NCBI RefSeq assembly: GCF_040581485.1 | Contig: NC_090131.1 | Span: forward strand, 5,580,001 to 5,644,000 | From: Linepithema humile | Taxonomy: Eukaryota; Arthropoda; Insecta; Hymenoptera; Formicidae | Length of the DNA: 64,000 nucleotides | Direction of reading: 5' to 3' | Part shown: positions 12,758 to 25,180 of the stretch, in pieces | Numbering within the stretch: position 1 is the stretch's first letter | Layout of the letters: each line of letters opens with the position of its first letter | The notes under the pieces: model-generated | Databases searched by the model: none | The model's input: only the letters and a program-made list of their open reading frames with translations | What the model was told of the DNA's origin: nothing | Position numbers and translations under genes: made by a program

Positions 12758-13147
12758 CTTTTGAGTTGTATGAAAAATTGCGCGAAAGCTCGATAACTCT
12801 CTCTCCGCTCTTTGATGGGAACTGAGAAGGTAAATAGACGGATTCATTTTAATCATCAAGGATATGTGTGTGTGTGAGCTTAAATAAAAGATTACAGGAA
12901 TATAACGAACTACGTTCGGCGCATTCGGCGCGCGCGATTTAGCAAACATTGTTCTGGCGCTGAACTCTTTTGAGCTGTACGAAAAAAATCGCGGAGCTCG
13001 ATAATTCTGTTCGCTCCCGGTTGTGGAGAGTAAGTAGACAGATACGTTTTAATCGCCAAGAATGTGTGTGAGCCTTAATAAGAGATTACAGAGACATAAC
13101 GGACTCTGCGGACGTGCGGTGCGCGCCATTTGGCAAATATTGTTCTA
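12758..13147. repeat. Diverged tandem duplication, ~200-bp units
   Basis: Unit A (about 12758-12955) begins CTTTTGAGTTGTATGAAAAA and unit B (about 12966-13147) begins CTTTTGAGCTGTACGAAAAA. The two then run in parallel: AGCTCGATAA, AGTAGACAGAT versus AATAGACGGAT, TTTTAATC, TGTGTGTGAGC, AGATTACAG, ATAACG, and both end near CAAA-ATTGTTCT. Unit A carries a longer GT run (12864-12876). The spacing is about 208 bases. Substitutions and small indels are spread evenly, so the duplication is not recent. No protein frame is shared between the units. Confidence 0.85.
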
Positions 13148-16130
13148 AAGCGGGTCGAAATTTGCGTTTTTAATAGAGCGGCGCGCAAACGCGGAACTTT
13201 CTGAATGAATACCTTCGTTGCGCGTATTTATCGAGGGTCGTTTTTGCCTTTCGAACGTGACCGTACGTGCCGCGCCGCGAGTTCCCGCTGATTGTAATTC
13301 CCCGTTGACTTACATCGCTCATACGCGAGCGTGAATGGCGCGGACGAAGAGTTTGTCTACCGTCCAGTTTTTGCTCCGTTCAACTTGACCCGAATTTAAC
13401 ACGCGTATTTAATCCGCTAGAAGTTGTTCGGATATTCGAAATTCTTCGTGTAGATTTTCGGCGTGCTTCACGCAGTCGCTTTTGACCCAAGTTTTATACA
13501 TTTTTTTTTTATTTTTTTCTTTTTTTTTGGAACCGCGCGGTTTTTCCCTCCGCGCGCCACGCCGGTATTTCAACTGGTATTGTGCAGAAATTGAATCTCT
13601 CGCCGGCGGTTAACACGCGACATACGTTATAATGGCTTTGGTGCAGCGAACGTTACGGTTAACAACGTTACTTGTCGTTCAGAAGTGACGCCATTAACGA
13701 CTCTCCCCGTCGATGCTTTCTCTCGTTTCTGCTCTCTCTTTTTTTTTTTTTTTATGTTCGTCGACGTCGCAAATACGACAATGTACCCACGTCAATCCGA
13801 ACCTCGGCTGTCGCTGATTAATCACGCTACGATTATTTCGACCGTACAGCTCCGTGATGGGCTTTCGAGTCTCGCTACACCTCACGCGTCCAATAATGGG
13901 ATTATCAACAGGATAACGCGACGGATTTGTGCGGCATAAAAGATTCAGCGATGATAAAATATGGTATCGTCGTTTCGGCGACGATCTCGTAATTTTGACG
14001 GAAAACCGATGACACGGTGTTTTTCAGTGGATAAACACGTCAAGATTCACACACTGTTGATGTATGGGCGGGATTGTTCGTGCAATTAATGCGCGAATCT
14101 CAGATGGCTCTGTCCGCAATTCACTTATTTCTATCACAGATTTCTTTCTACGAGACGCAAGAACAACAAATCGCAGATCTCATATATTGTAGATTATTTT
14201 AATCGCGCGCACAGCCGATAATTCATGCGTGTGATACGACGTAATAATTAACATAATAAGTTCTAACTCTATTTACAACACAAACTCACGTCGCGTTAAT
14301 TGCGACCTGCACGATATTTCACGCCATAAATTTACAGCCCGAACGATTTCGGAACGATGCGTTTCACGCTTAGCATTACGCGACCTATGAAAATCAAACG
14401 CACGCCTCTCGCGATAGTAATTTTAGAATTAATGGTAATTAAGCGATGCCGGGAAACGACGTGCGTGACGGGAAGTGCATTTAGCGAATTGTTAACGGTT
14501 TCAACGATGTGTCACACGAATTGCGGAGAATTTTTTTCCCAACGTCGCAAAAATGTATACGTCGCGCGCACGATGTCTTCCGCGCCAGTGTCTATGGAAT
14601 CCAAGTTTGTACTCGACCAGAATAATACCGCGGCTCAGACCTCTCTCTTTGCGGGACATGAATCAATCTTCCCGGAAGTTACTGTTGTCCGGAGCAATAG
14701 TTTCCGGCGAGATATCAATTCTCCGGACCAGGTATCAATCCGTCGTAAGCCCATAAAGTCGATAAAGTATCGTTCGAACGAGGCGCGGGGCGAGAAACGC
14801 TTGTTCCTCCCTTATTCTGACAAATAGCGCCATACATTACTACATCGGCAGAGTCGCGGCGGAGCGAACAAGATGTCATTGCTTCTCTCGAATAACCCAG
14901 ATGCGTGCGCTCTTTCGATCCGCCTCCACCTTTCTCGGCGCGTGTTTCGCCTCGCGCAAATCCAAATCGAGCGATAAAACGATTTACTTATTTGTCGCAC
15001 CGGCTGCGTACACTCGAGGGAAAATCGCGGGGAAATCGTAAATTCCATCTTCGATGTTACACCGACGAAGCTGCATTAACCGTCGAGGGAGCTGAAGAAG
15101 CGGGTGGGATCGCGCGGCGTAATGACGCGGCAGCGTGCCGGATATTTACTAGGATATGAAAACTTCGCATAAATTCCAACCTACATGCGTAAAACTTGCT
15201 TGTAGCGGGCAACTCCCTTTACCTGCAACCACTCTGATCTTTTAAGGCGCGAGCCGCGGTACCTAGCAGACGGTGTTACTACCTTCTGCCTTTTTCTCGG
15301 CATTACCGCACGCTTTTCCCTCTTAGCATGTCCGCCCCTCGCTCCTCCTAACAGCGCGGCAAGAAGCGCGGTTTAAGTGTGCTAACTCACCGTCGCGAAA
15401 GTGCTAGTACGATTCTCCCGGCGAAATACGACGCGATACGGAATTAACTTGATTCAAATCCGCTGCCAAGTAATAACGCAATATGAGCGCGCAAGCTTTT
15501 ATCTTACATCTAAATAACTGACTCTGACGAGTATGTCTTCATTAGAACGAGAGATAATTAATAACCGAACTAATTGTTGCAAATTTGCCGCGTTGCGTCG
15601 CATTAAAGCGGAAAAGTCGAGACAATAATTTGATACTATTTTGTTGCTAAGATTCACACCGTCGCATTAATAAACGACGGTCGCAACGATCGAACTTTAT
15701 TCGTTTAAATATCCGCATAATTGAACAACGAAGCTTCCCCGTCGATAATTACGCTATCTGACCGCATTTTTGTTTTCCGATTCTTTTCCGGCGGCAAATT
15801 TATCCCGGATCGTTCCGGATAAAAGTCCAGATACAAATACGACGCTGTGTTGGCCGGTAATTACCGTGCGATCGTATCTTCCACACCTTCCAATTTCATC
15901 TGAATTTGACCGCCAATCGTATTAGCGAGGCGAGCCGCACTGCGAGACCGATGGAAATCGCGCGGCCATCGATTTTGTCCGCGATGCGCGGTTTAATACG
16001 AACGATAGCCTAGCGGCGTACAACTTTATTACGGTTGTAATAAAGTTACGGGAGAGCTGACAGCGCACACGGCGGAGTGGGGTTGTTTCGTCACCAGCTG
16101 ACATTAATCCGCGCGCGAGATCGCATGCAC
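13148..16130. other. Non-coding stretch with poly-T runs
   Basis: No gene is recognised. T-rich runs lie at 13501-13528 and 13739-13753 (15 T after CTCTCTC). The ATG-started plus-strand frame at 14357-14827 (156 codons) has no recognisable domain, no signal peptide and no membrane segment. Confidence 0.6.
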
Positions 16131-16318
16131 AGGGTGATTCAGAATTACCGATCACACCCTCCTAATCGAGTGTTATCTCCGAAGCGCTTGACGTATCTCT
16201 CAGAGCCTTCTTCAATTCACTTCAAGCCAATTTACTTTAATTAAAAATTAACATAAAAGATATCGATTCTATATATAGTTTTATTACAATTTGTAGCTCT
16301 TTGAAAATAAAAACCTTG
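16131..16318 (-). mobile_element. Transposon relic, repeat family copy 2
   Basis: The plus strand begins ACAGGGTGATTCAGAATTAC, a terminus type common in insect DNA transposon relics (known pattern; the assignment is inference). The part at 16215-16318 is the reverse complement of 7218-7328, with 25 identical bases in the core. This copy therefore preserves one end of the family that copy 1 lacks. A matching second terminus in inverted orientation was not found, so the element looks truncated or its far end has decayed. No transposase frame is present. Confidence 0.6.
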
Positions 16319-17979
16319 GAGCACATTTATTTTTTACGATAACAGTTTCTACGCATACGTCGGCGGGCGAGGCGCGAACGTGGAGAGGCCGAAGGAGGGC
16401 GAGATAAAGTGGTCCGTGGAGAATGCCGAATCCGGGGGAAATATCGGAGGAAATCTTGGTGCGCGCCGGGGGGGAGGAGGACCTTTGGCGAAAGAAATTG
16501 AAATAGTTTTGTAACGGCTTCTTAGAGTGAAATCAAGTGGTCGGATAGGACCGTTACGCGATAAAGAGAAAAGGATCGATTCCTTTGTGCGGAGTTTCGC
16601 GCGAAAGGGGAACTGTTCATCTTCCGCGGCGTAATATCGCGATTGGTCATGTGAAACATTTCCACGCCGTACTTCACCTTTCCTTTTTTTCCAATTTTCC
16701 TTTGATGGCGCTATCGATCGCCGTGCGAAGCCGCCGGTAGGGAATTGCATTTCATTAATTCTTCTCCCCCGTCGTAGCTGCGTTTCGTCGCGTTTCATTC
16801 ATTCTAAACAGAACACGCGATCGGCGCGGTAGCGGCGAAACAAGAATAATAGGAGCAAGAAGTAATATAGGTTCGCGGAGAAGTAGATCAATTTCCACGG
16901 TTTTCCTACGCACGCGTGCTATGTCAACCGGCGCGCTGTATCAAAGCATTTATTTGCGGTCATGCATGCATGGCGGATAGTCTCTTAAGTGAAACGGTCA
17001 ATCACTCTTTATTGCTGTACATTTCGATCGACTCGGAAACTCAGTTATTGATTTCATTTCAAGCAAGATCTAAAAGCGAAGTTTTTTCAATGAATTAATT
17101 AAACGCAATGACAAAATACCATTTTGATGTGAATATCGGTAAAGCGATTAACGAAATGCTATTACGTTGATCCATAAAACGTAAGATTTCTCGCCGAATC
17201 AAAAGCTATTATTGATTTCGACCGCGTCAGCGGAAAAACGACGGAGTTGCATACACACGAATAATAAAAGACGTCGAGCCCATAAAATGCGGATTTACTT
17301 GGCGAATGCAGAGGAGACGCGCAAAGAGCTAAGCAAAGATTGGGGAGAAGAGAAAGTAGCGGGCGTACAAGCGAGCAGAAAAGAATAATAGAACTGAGCG
17401 GGCCAGCTGAAAGGAGAAGACCTTGAGGCGAATTCTCCCTTCGCGCCGAAAAAAGCAAGATTAATACCGGCCGTCATATTTTTTGCTGCTTTTAATCTGC
17501 AAATGCGCCGTGGTTTAACTTGGAGCGCGGTTTCGGGGCGGAATATGTTCGCCGTAGGCGAACGCGGGTGCGTCCAAAATTCTCGAATCTTTGCTTTAAT
17601 TCATTTGCGAAATGAACGATCGCTTTCGGCGCAGGGCGAGCGATATTTGTTATAAAAACGAGACAATAATTCAAAAACTATACGCAAACATTGAAACGTT
17701 TGTTGTGTGTGACCACTTTAATTACACCGAACCGCATTTCCCCATTTTTTTTTTTTTTTGCTTGCATGGAGATTATATTATTCTTTCCAAATAGAGCGTC
17801 AACGATTAATATCGCGGGTGCAGATTTGAAAACAAGGAAAAAAAATCGTGATTTGTTTATTGGACCGCGCATACGAGAATGAATTATTTCCGGAATTTAC
17901 TATTTTAAATGTCGGAGGGCCGTGTCTTCGCTTGATCAGAATCACGCATAGGCATAAATCTCCGCGTATATAAATCTGT
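16319..17979. other. Non-coding stretch
   Basis: No gene is recognised. The stretch includes G-rich purine segments at about 16370-16490 and a run of T at about 17748-17759. Open frames are short and overlap on both strands. Confidence 0.6.
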
Positions 17980-17996
17980 CGCGCGCGGCGCGCGCG
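17980..17996. repeat. Alternating CG run
   Basis: A 17-base stretch is made only of C and G in near-perfect alternation (CGCGCGCGGCGCGCGCG) and is almost self-complementary. It is a candidate for Z-DNA or hairpin formation. It sits between TATATAAAT (17968-17976) and GGTAAGT (17996-18002). Confidence 0.85.
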
Positions 17997-19045
17997 GTAA
18001 GTCTGCCCGACGTTTCGGTCACTACGCAGAGATGGAATTTATTCGGCAGTTCTTATCCCTCCGGCTGAGTCTCGTGACTCTCCTCCAAATTGTATTTTTA
18101 CGTTAGAACTTTTATCGCCACCCGGAGCCCCGCGTTTCGTCGTATCCCGACGTGTATCCCGGACGTAACTAATGGCAGATCGTCGTATCGGGAGAACCTG
18201 TGCCAATCCCGAACGGGATACCGATAAAAATCCTATACGTTTATATCGACGTATCTCCGTGGAGTAGCTGGACGCGGGATATCGGATTTAGTACGGTCAA
18301 CTTGTTTCTCTCGCCCCCTCCGATTCGACCTATTCCTCCGAGCGGCATTTAATTGGAGCTACAAACGAAATTCGGACGCTCGCCGTGCGAGAGGGAGAGG
18401 ATGAGCGAGTCCATCTCTATTACAGGATTAACCTGCAAAAGTGGGCGGCATAACGCGTCCGTATTGAAGCTGATATAACCGTTGAATTCTTTAAGCCTGG
18501 TGAAACGCGTTATTAACTGGCTATTATAAGTCTATCGGATATTGTCGCGTAATTATTTTAATTCGTCTGCAGTTATCTAAATGTAGAACGGAGATTAAAT
18601 TAGGCGTTGATTTGTATTGCTATCAGAGAGACACGTCGTGGATTTTTTCGTTATTTTATTCGCGCTTACACAATGGGAACGGCTTACTTACAAAATTATA
18701 TGTCGAAGGCTGCGGTGACGTTTCACGAATGCTTCCAGACGCTCGAGCGCAGTTGATCGTGGCAGCTGGTTGTCCCTCGCACGCCTCCTTTTCCGAGGCG
18801 TTAAGAGATTAACCATGAGCGGGGTAATACGATAAGCGCCAAATTTAATCCAACGAGAGCGACCGTCCGCATGAATTACCGCGCCAGTTAAAAAGGAAGA
18901 AAAAAAAGGAGCGTACGCGCAGGCTGCGACAATCGCTTGGATTTTGCAGCGAGAAAATTAGTTTTTCTTAATTGAACGAGGGGTATCCACGTTCGATCCC
19001 GCGTAATTGGAATCGTAAACCGTCGTCTACCGACGAGAGTGGGGC

Positions 19046-19050
<5 letters not shown>
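17997..19050. other. Non-coding stretch
   Basis: No gene is supported. A 24-codon ATG frame at 18032-18106 reads as a short hydrophobic peptide but has nothing to mark it as expressed. CpG is common. Confidence 0.6.

Positions 19051-19076
<26 letters not shown>
19051..19076. repeat. GA microsatellite
   Basis: About 13 GA units within a purine-rich stretch that continues to about 19088. Confidence 0.97.
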
Positions 19077-19080
<4 letters not shown>

Positions 19081-20944
19081 GGAAAGGGCTAACGCTTGCC
19101 TCCCCGGTGACTCTCGCGCGCCGGTCACGGCTATCGTGAATAGATTTAATCGGAGATTAGAATCTCGGAACACCGGCGGCAATCTTCGCGATTATATCAC
19201 ACATGCCGAGAAACCGAAGAAGAACCGACGCGACGGAGAATCGGACGAAGATGGCGCCTTTTTACCGCCGCGAGAGTCGCGAGTAAAAAATATCATAATG
19301 CATATAAAAAGTTTAGCGGAGAAAGAATGAAAATTTAAAAAGGAAGCTCTATCTAAAATTGCAATTTCCTGTACATTTTCTTAAAGAGTAACAAGCATGA
19401 ATGCAATTAGACGCGAGCTTTGCCCGTTCTTCTTCACGAGCAGCCGGTGTAATAACTCTTTTTAGTATTGTGTTGTATAAAAATTCCTTTAAGCCTTCTC
19501 GCCGCTAGACGCTATTGTGCGTTTCAATTCAGAAATGCGCTCTCCTTCCCCTCCCCGCCCCCCCCTCGTCGAGGCACGCAGCGCATGCCGCCGGCCGGGA
19601 AATTCCCAAACGATAAACTCGTTTTCCGTAAACTCGCGCGCGTATCCACCGGATGCGAGGAGCGGAGCGAGCGCGCGACGAGTGCACTAACCTCGCGGAA
19701 AGTTGTGCGTGCACGCGTATGCGTACGCCGGTATAGACGAACGCGGAAAGACGTACCGCGACGACGTACGCGACACGCGAATCCCATTTTCAATTTCCGA
19801 CGTCGAAAGGAAATCGCCGAAAAAGGATCGCCGTGCGAGTCTCACGCGCGCGCCGGTGGTTTTTCACCGGCGGAAAATCTAGTTAGATCTGGCCGGGCTG
19901 TAGATCCGTTGCCGACGGTGATTTAAGTAGTGACCGAGTAGTCATTGCGCTTTCCACCCCCGCACCTTCCCAGCGCGATCCGCGCGGGAGCACGAAAATA
20001 TCCGGCTGGCCGTCGGCCAACTAGCCGCCGCTTTTCCGTCGTGTGTCTGCTCACGCCGCGCCGTCGCTCTCGCAGGCCTCCTCGCACGTACCGTCAGGTA
20101 TTTATGGAACGCCATTCGCGGATTTATCGGCATCGGCTGTATTTACGCGATACCCCCGCTCGTATAGTTCGCCCTAATAATATGCCAGCTGCAGCGCGCG
20201 GTATACGCGCGCGCCCCGCTGCCAACGATGGTATCGTTCGTCTCGAGCGCGAATATTTACGATGTTACGCCTTGAAAAATCGTGCGCCCGGGCTGCGCGA
20301 GGACTATCTTCCTCTTTCTTTTTCCTCCGTCTACCCTTCATGCCGAATTCGTGCTCGCCTCTGCCCGCGTATCGTCCATCGTTTATTCCTTTATCGTCCT
20401 GATGTTCTTCGTTCTACGCGCTGCGCGCGATATTGCGACCTTATTTGCGGGGCAAGCCGGGTTCGTCGACTCGCTGATATATGCAACAGATTGTCCGCGA
20501 TTTTTTGATGTGGCGTAAAGCTTGATTAAATGATACGGGAATATGAGAGCTCGTGGAAAGGTCCTTTTTCAGAAGCAAATATAAATTATTAACTGTGGAA
20601 TACATAAAATCCGGGAAATATGGTCTTTCACTTGGTATAATGAAGAAAAAAGAAATCACTGGGGTTTCCCTATATAGAGGGATCGCCTTGCGACTCGCAA
20701 ATATTTGATGGGAGGGCTCTCTCATCCAAACTGGTGGAAGGTGATTGCGGTTAGCCAGTTACATCGGAAATTCAATCGTTGTGTGCCGGCGAGCAAACGC
20801 CGCGAGACTCGCAAATCCCTCGCGGCTTCGCTCCAAGAAAACTCGCAGGGAAAACGCCGGTGGGATGCTACGGGGTGCGGGAGGGAGGGAGGGAATAAAG
20901 TAGGAAGAAACAAACGAACTCTTGGCACAAACTATTCACATCAC
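19077..20944. other. CpG-dense non-coding block
   Basis: From about 19.5 to 20.5 kb CpG is exceptionally dense. Open frames of up to 187 codons exist here but are arginine-rich, overlap one another, and the longest opens at TTG. No domain is seen. A run of GGGA units lies at 20880-20894. A promoter or CpG-dense regulatory region is possible but unproven. Confidence 0.55.
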
Positions 20945-20971
20945 CGTCGTCGTCGTCGTCGTCGTCGTCGT
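20945..20971. repeat. CGT trinucleotide array
   Basis: Nine perfect CGT units. In frame they would encode poly-Arg, poly-Val or poly-Ser on the plus strand, but no supported gene spans them. Confidence 0.97.
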
Positions 20972-22140
20972 TGCCGTCCACGTCGCGCAAGAAGTCCCTT
21001 TTCATCGTTAATTTTGAAATTTATATTCCAGTCGCACAGCTGAGATTTATGTCGTCCGAGAAAAAAAAATTGATTACGACTTTCATGTAAACAATATGCG
21101 GCGTGGAGAGCGAGTTCTTTGCCAAAAATCTTGCCGCGCGTCGTGAAAAACGACGAGGAAGGCAACGACAGCGGGCAACGTGTGTTCCCGGAATTCTTCC
21201 TTTCTTTATTTTTTTCATTCTCCCATCCCGGCTTTCAGCGACTGCGAAAGGGCCGAGTCACGAGCGCCGGTCGCGGCGAGAGGATGGGAGGGGAGGAGGC
21301 AGGTGCGCGAAGCGTATCACGCGATTCTGCAATCATACCGGGTAGGGTAACATGCACTCGCGTCCTTATCGCGACCCGCAAAGTGAAATTATTCGACGCG
21401 AGCCTCTGTTTCTGATACCGGGGTCCGGCGAGGCGCACTTCGCGCGACGCGTTTGGCACACGTAAGAGTGGGTGAGCGGGGGCCGCGAAGGGGTTTCGGG
21501 TAACGCCTCACGGGATAAAAAGCGTTCCCGCAGACGCTTATCAAGGGGCTTTCGGCGAAGGGAGAAGGGAGAAGGGTCGGTATTTGCATAGGGAATTAAA
21601 CGCACAAGGACGACACATGACGCGCGACGGACGCATCGACCGATTGTCATTGTGGAAAAAAATGGGTTAACTATCTCGGAGACCTGCCTTCGAGCGCGAA
21701 AGCGTGAGTCGGCGATCGAGGTTAATTAACCCTGTAACGACCCCGGTAATCACTCTTTAGATTTTATGAGACTTGCGCTATATGCGAAGATATAATTTAA
21801 TTAATCGAAATTAGCGCTAATCAATGCGGCTGTTTAAAGATTATATGAATCATTAAACGCGAGAAGTATTTACAAACGGTCGAGATTCAAAATAAGTGCG
21901 ATACGAACGCGAGGAAAAATTAGAAATTTTTATTTTTAAAACCGCGTTTTTCAATAATCCGCCACAAACGTAATTCAATTATGAATAATCAATGACTATG
22001 AAAATTTGCAAATTACAGCACGTGCATTCTAGTACAGCCGAATGAATATAAGGGCTCTCTATGCTGCCTGTCGTTGATTAATAAATTAATAATTAAATAA
22101 TCGCCGAGTATTTATCGTTCTACTGCGCAGAATGTATTAG
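20972..22140. other. Non-coding stretch
   Basis: No gene is recognised. GGGAGAA is repeated twice at 21560-21573, followed by GGG. The segment is CpG-rich to about 21.7 kb, then AT-rich to the GCC array. Confidence 0.6.
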
Positions 22141-22180
22141 CGGCGGCCGCTGCCGCCGCCGCCGCCGCCGCCGCCGCGGC
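22141..22180. repeat. GCC trinucleotide array
   Basis: About eight GCC units are flanked by CGGCGGCCGC on the left and GCCGCGGC on the right. The array can fold on itself. It lies directly after AT-rich DNA, which makes the GC block stand out. Confidence 0.95.
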
Positions 22181-24071
22181 ATTGTTCCTAACAACAAATG
22201 CGATTCGCTACGCGCTGCCTTTACAACGGAGCGTCGAATCTAACGATAAACGGCCCGCATCGCGGGAGAGGCGAGTTTCGCGCTTGAGACCGAAATTGAT
22301 TTTTATGTTCGTGAGCCGGCCGGATCGGGTAGTGCGCGGCCGGGCCGATCGTGTCGGTATTTCTTAACGAGGGTATATTTTTTCAGTCATTAGCCGATCG
22401 CAATCGCGCTAACCATTGTGATTACGCGACGACGTTGGTGCACGGTACGTCGTTGGAGGCTCACGTGCCTAAGTGGCCCCAGACCGCAGGGTCTTTCGTT
22501 GTAACGAACACACACGCGGTGGGGGATAAAGGGGCTAAAGACCGTCGTTACACCCCTTTCTGGTGAGAACACAGCCGGCGTATCGGAGGCGTGGAGCAGA
22601 CGGAGAAAGAAGGCGCCGCGTACGCCACGAAATCTCGGTGTATATATTGGACCGAGCCGGTTGCCCGAGATGTTCCGTAGCCGTGCACGTTGATCGCGCA
22701 AGGGACCGGCGAGAACGAGGAGAACCTGCCAATTACGACGGTACAATTAATAGAAATTACCGGTCATCGAGAAACGCGAGCTGGTTTAGCGCTCGCCGAG
22801 GCCCGGACTATGCTTTGCGCTATCACGTCGCTCGTTCGCTCTGACGGCTGATAAGCCTCCTCGTGAACACCGCACACGATACGGGAAATTAAAAAAAATT
22901 TTTCGCTAGCGGAAATCCGATGGGAGACGACGATTACGGCGTGCCCGCCTCAAACGCGTACCCGAGCGCGGCAAAAAAGAATGACGCGGAAGAAGGAGGA
23001 ATAGATGACTGACAGAGCAACAATTTGCTACGTTCCCTTGATAACTTCCTCGATCATTCAGGTATGCCCGTAGCGACGGACAAACGGTACCATCTGCTGA
23101 ATTCGATCGGTCTATAAATTATCGAGACATCGCTATCGACTCGCTTCGACATATCGTGCAGCGTGTTATTCGACGAAAATCAAGCGGCATACATCCAAGA
23201 TTCAAGCTGATGTATTTTCTAATATTACAGCGCAAGTGTATTTAATGAAAATGCGCGTAATTGCACGCGAAACAGAAATGAACGAGTATTACGTTAATCA
23301 TGACCAATGCATTTTAGAATCAATATTCCTCGCGTGTATTATTGATCGCTTTTTGAACATTGTTGAAGGATAATAGGACTTAATGCAAAAATAACTATAG
23401 AACATTCGTATGACACGAGGCAACGCAAATGAAATCGGTGTATTTCCTTGCCGTTGCATACGTTCGTGCTCGAAGAAAGTACAAAGTTGCGGAATCAAAA
23501 TAGATGGAACAAAAGTTGCGCTTATCGCAAAACTTGCCGAGCATGAAAGGAACACATCAGAAATATGAACAATCCCTTTGAAAATCGTTTACGACGTAGT
23601 CGATTCAGAATATTGCTGCATACAGGGTAATCGAGGTTAATGAAAAAACAAAGCGATTGCAAAACACGCGAACCACTCATTCGGATATTCTCGTTACATT
23701 CATAAAGGCATGCAAAGTGTGCGGAGCAACGTGCTACTTAAGTTGTAACAAATATCCGACGCCGTTAAAGTGCATCGTTATCAATAAGTTCAACAAATCG
23801 CGTCAACGAGAAAAAGAAACGCGAAGCGGAAAAGATCCGTTCGTCAAGCGGCAGCAACTTGGAAAACGGTGAATCGATCCATCCTCTAGACAGTAAACCT
23901 GCATCGTTGAGGCGCACATTAGATTCGATAAATAAACATAAATAAATACAACACATTGCACACGTTTAGGGTTTGAATTATACTTCGCTAACAGGAGATC
24001 GGTCGTTAAAATGTGAGAGGCGAATACCCAACGCTCTCTAATATTAATCGAGAGCGGTAACGGAGTGGTGT
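22181..24071. other. Non-coding stretch with small hairpins
   Basis: No gene is recognised. At 22475-22543 there are nested short inverted repeats: AGACC/GGTCT (22481-22495), GGTCTTT/AAAGACC (22490-22543) and TCGTT/AACGA (22496-22507). From about 23.1 kb composition turns AT-leaning. ACAGGGTAATC at about 23623 resembles a transposon end, but no partner end was seen. Confidence 0.55.
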
Positions 24072-24135
24072 GAGCGCAGTCGCTTAAGTGTGGCGGATCT
24101 AAATCCACCAGCCTCCAAACAGGTGGAGGTGGATC
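24072..24135 (+). other. Weak tRNA-like / inverted-repeat segment
   Basis: GAGCGCAGTCGCTTAAGTG (24072-24090) resembles a tRNA A-box region, and GGATCTAAATCC (24095-24106) resembles a degenerate B box. They are too close for a normal tRNA and no acceptor stem was found. ATCCACC (24103-24109) pairs with GGTGGAT (24128-24134), and CCTCC (24112-24116) could instead pair with GGAGG (24125-24129). It could be a decayed tRNA-derived SINE fragment or chance. Confidence 0.2.
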
Positions 24136-25113
24136 GGCATCGTTAAAATTCAATTCCACCGTGAGCATTAGGCCGAACGAGTTAAACGCGCACACGTTCG
24201 AGCCCCGACGAACGTTGTTCCCGCGCGTGACTGCTGTAAGGTCAGCGACTTTTGCCGTATGAGAAGCTAGAGCGCGTACCCAGCATTTTCCACCCCCTTC
24301 TTTCACATGTACGTACCAGCAATACGTTTCGCCGCTTTATACTGCATCTATCTACTTACATGCGTGTCCGACCGTGTGTAGGCGTAACGCGTTATTTGCT
24401 CGCATCTGGAATACAAAGTGTTTGCGAAACTATCCGAAATAACGGTCGGTTCGACGATCGTTTAATTTAATATCGGACGGCGGTATTTAATATTGAAGGT
24501 TTCACTTTTTGGCTAAATTAGGATTTTGGATTAAACTTTCGACAAATTAAACTATGTGTAAGTAGATAACGGGCGGATAATTTTGTTTATCGGAAAATTG
24601 AAACTTTAATGCACTTTGGAATTGAAATAAATTTAACAAATGTTACAATTAGTTTTAAGGAAATTAGAAGAAATTGTTTTTTGTTCAATATTGATCGGAA
24701 GAATCGGTTTTTGCGTTAATACAATTTCTATGAAAGAAAAAGATATGACAATTGTGAAATGCCTCAAAGTTCAGCGTGCGCGCGGGATAATTACAAAGCA
24801 AATTATTATGTTTTACACAGGACTATTTGTATTTCTTTGAGTAACACAGATGCATAAGCAACAAGCGGTTTACAATTAATGGATTTTCAACGCAAGATTG
24901 AAACCAGCGTGGTATTTCCAAGGATTAACGCTCGGTTAAGCTTATGCACCAAGCAACGACTCGATACGAACAGCGTAACCGTTGGTGGTAGAGTAAACGC
25001 TCGGTGACGAATACCAATGAACCATATACGTCTCTATTTACACTCGTGTGCTATGTACGCTCTGCGCGCATTGGGCGTGGAGGCCGTTGCGTATACAAGC
25101 GCGGCATACCGGC
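24136..25113. other. Non-coding stretch
   Basis: No gene or repeat is recognised. The 24.45-24.95 kb part is AT-rich. Confidence 0.6.
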
Positions 25114-25127
25114 ATACATATATATAT

Positions 25128-25170
<43 letters not shown>

Positions 25171-25180
25171 ATATATATAT
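25114..25180. repeat. TA microsatellite
   Basis: An almost pure AT dinucleotide run of about 65 bases with interruptions at about 25128-25131 (ACAA) and 25167-25170 (AAAG). Much of it is self-complementary. Confidence 0.97.

Noticed and set aside
19945..20508. 187-codon plus-strand frame
   Set aside because: TTG start and strong arginine/proline bias inside a CpG-dense block; overlapping frames are open too.
23618..23640. ACAGGGTAATC word resembling a transposon end
   Set aside because: No inverted partner, no composition change and no second copy were seen.
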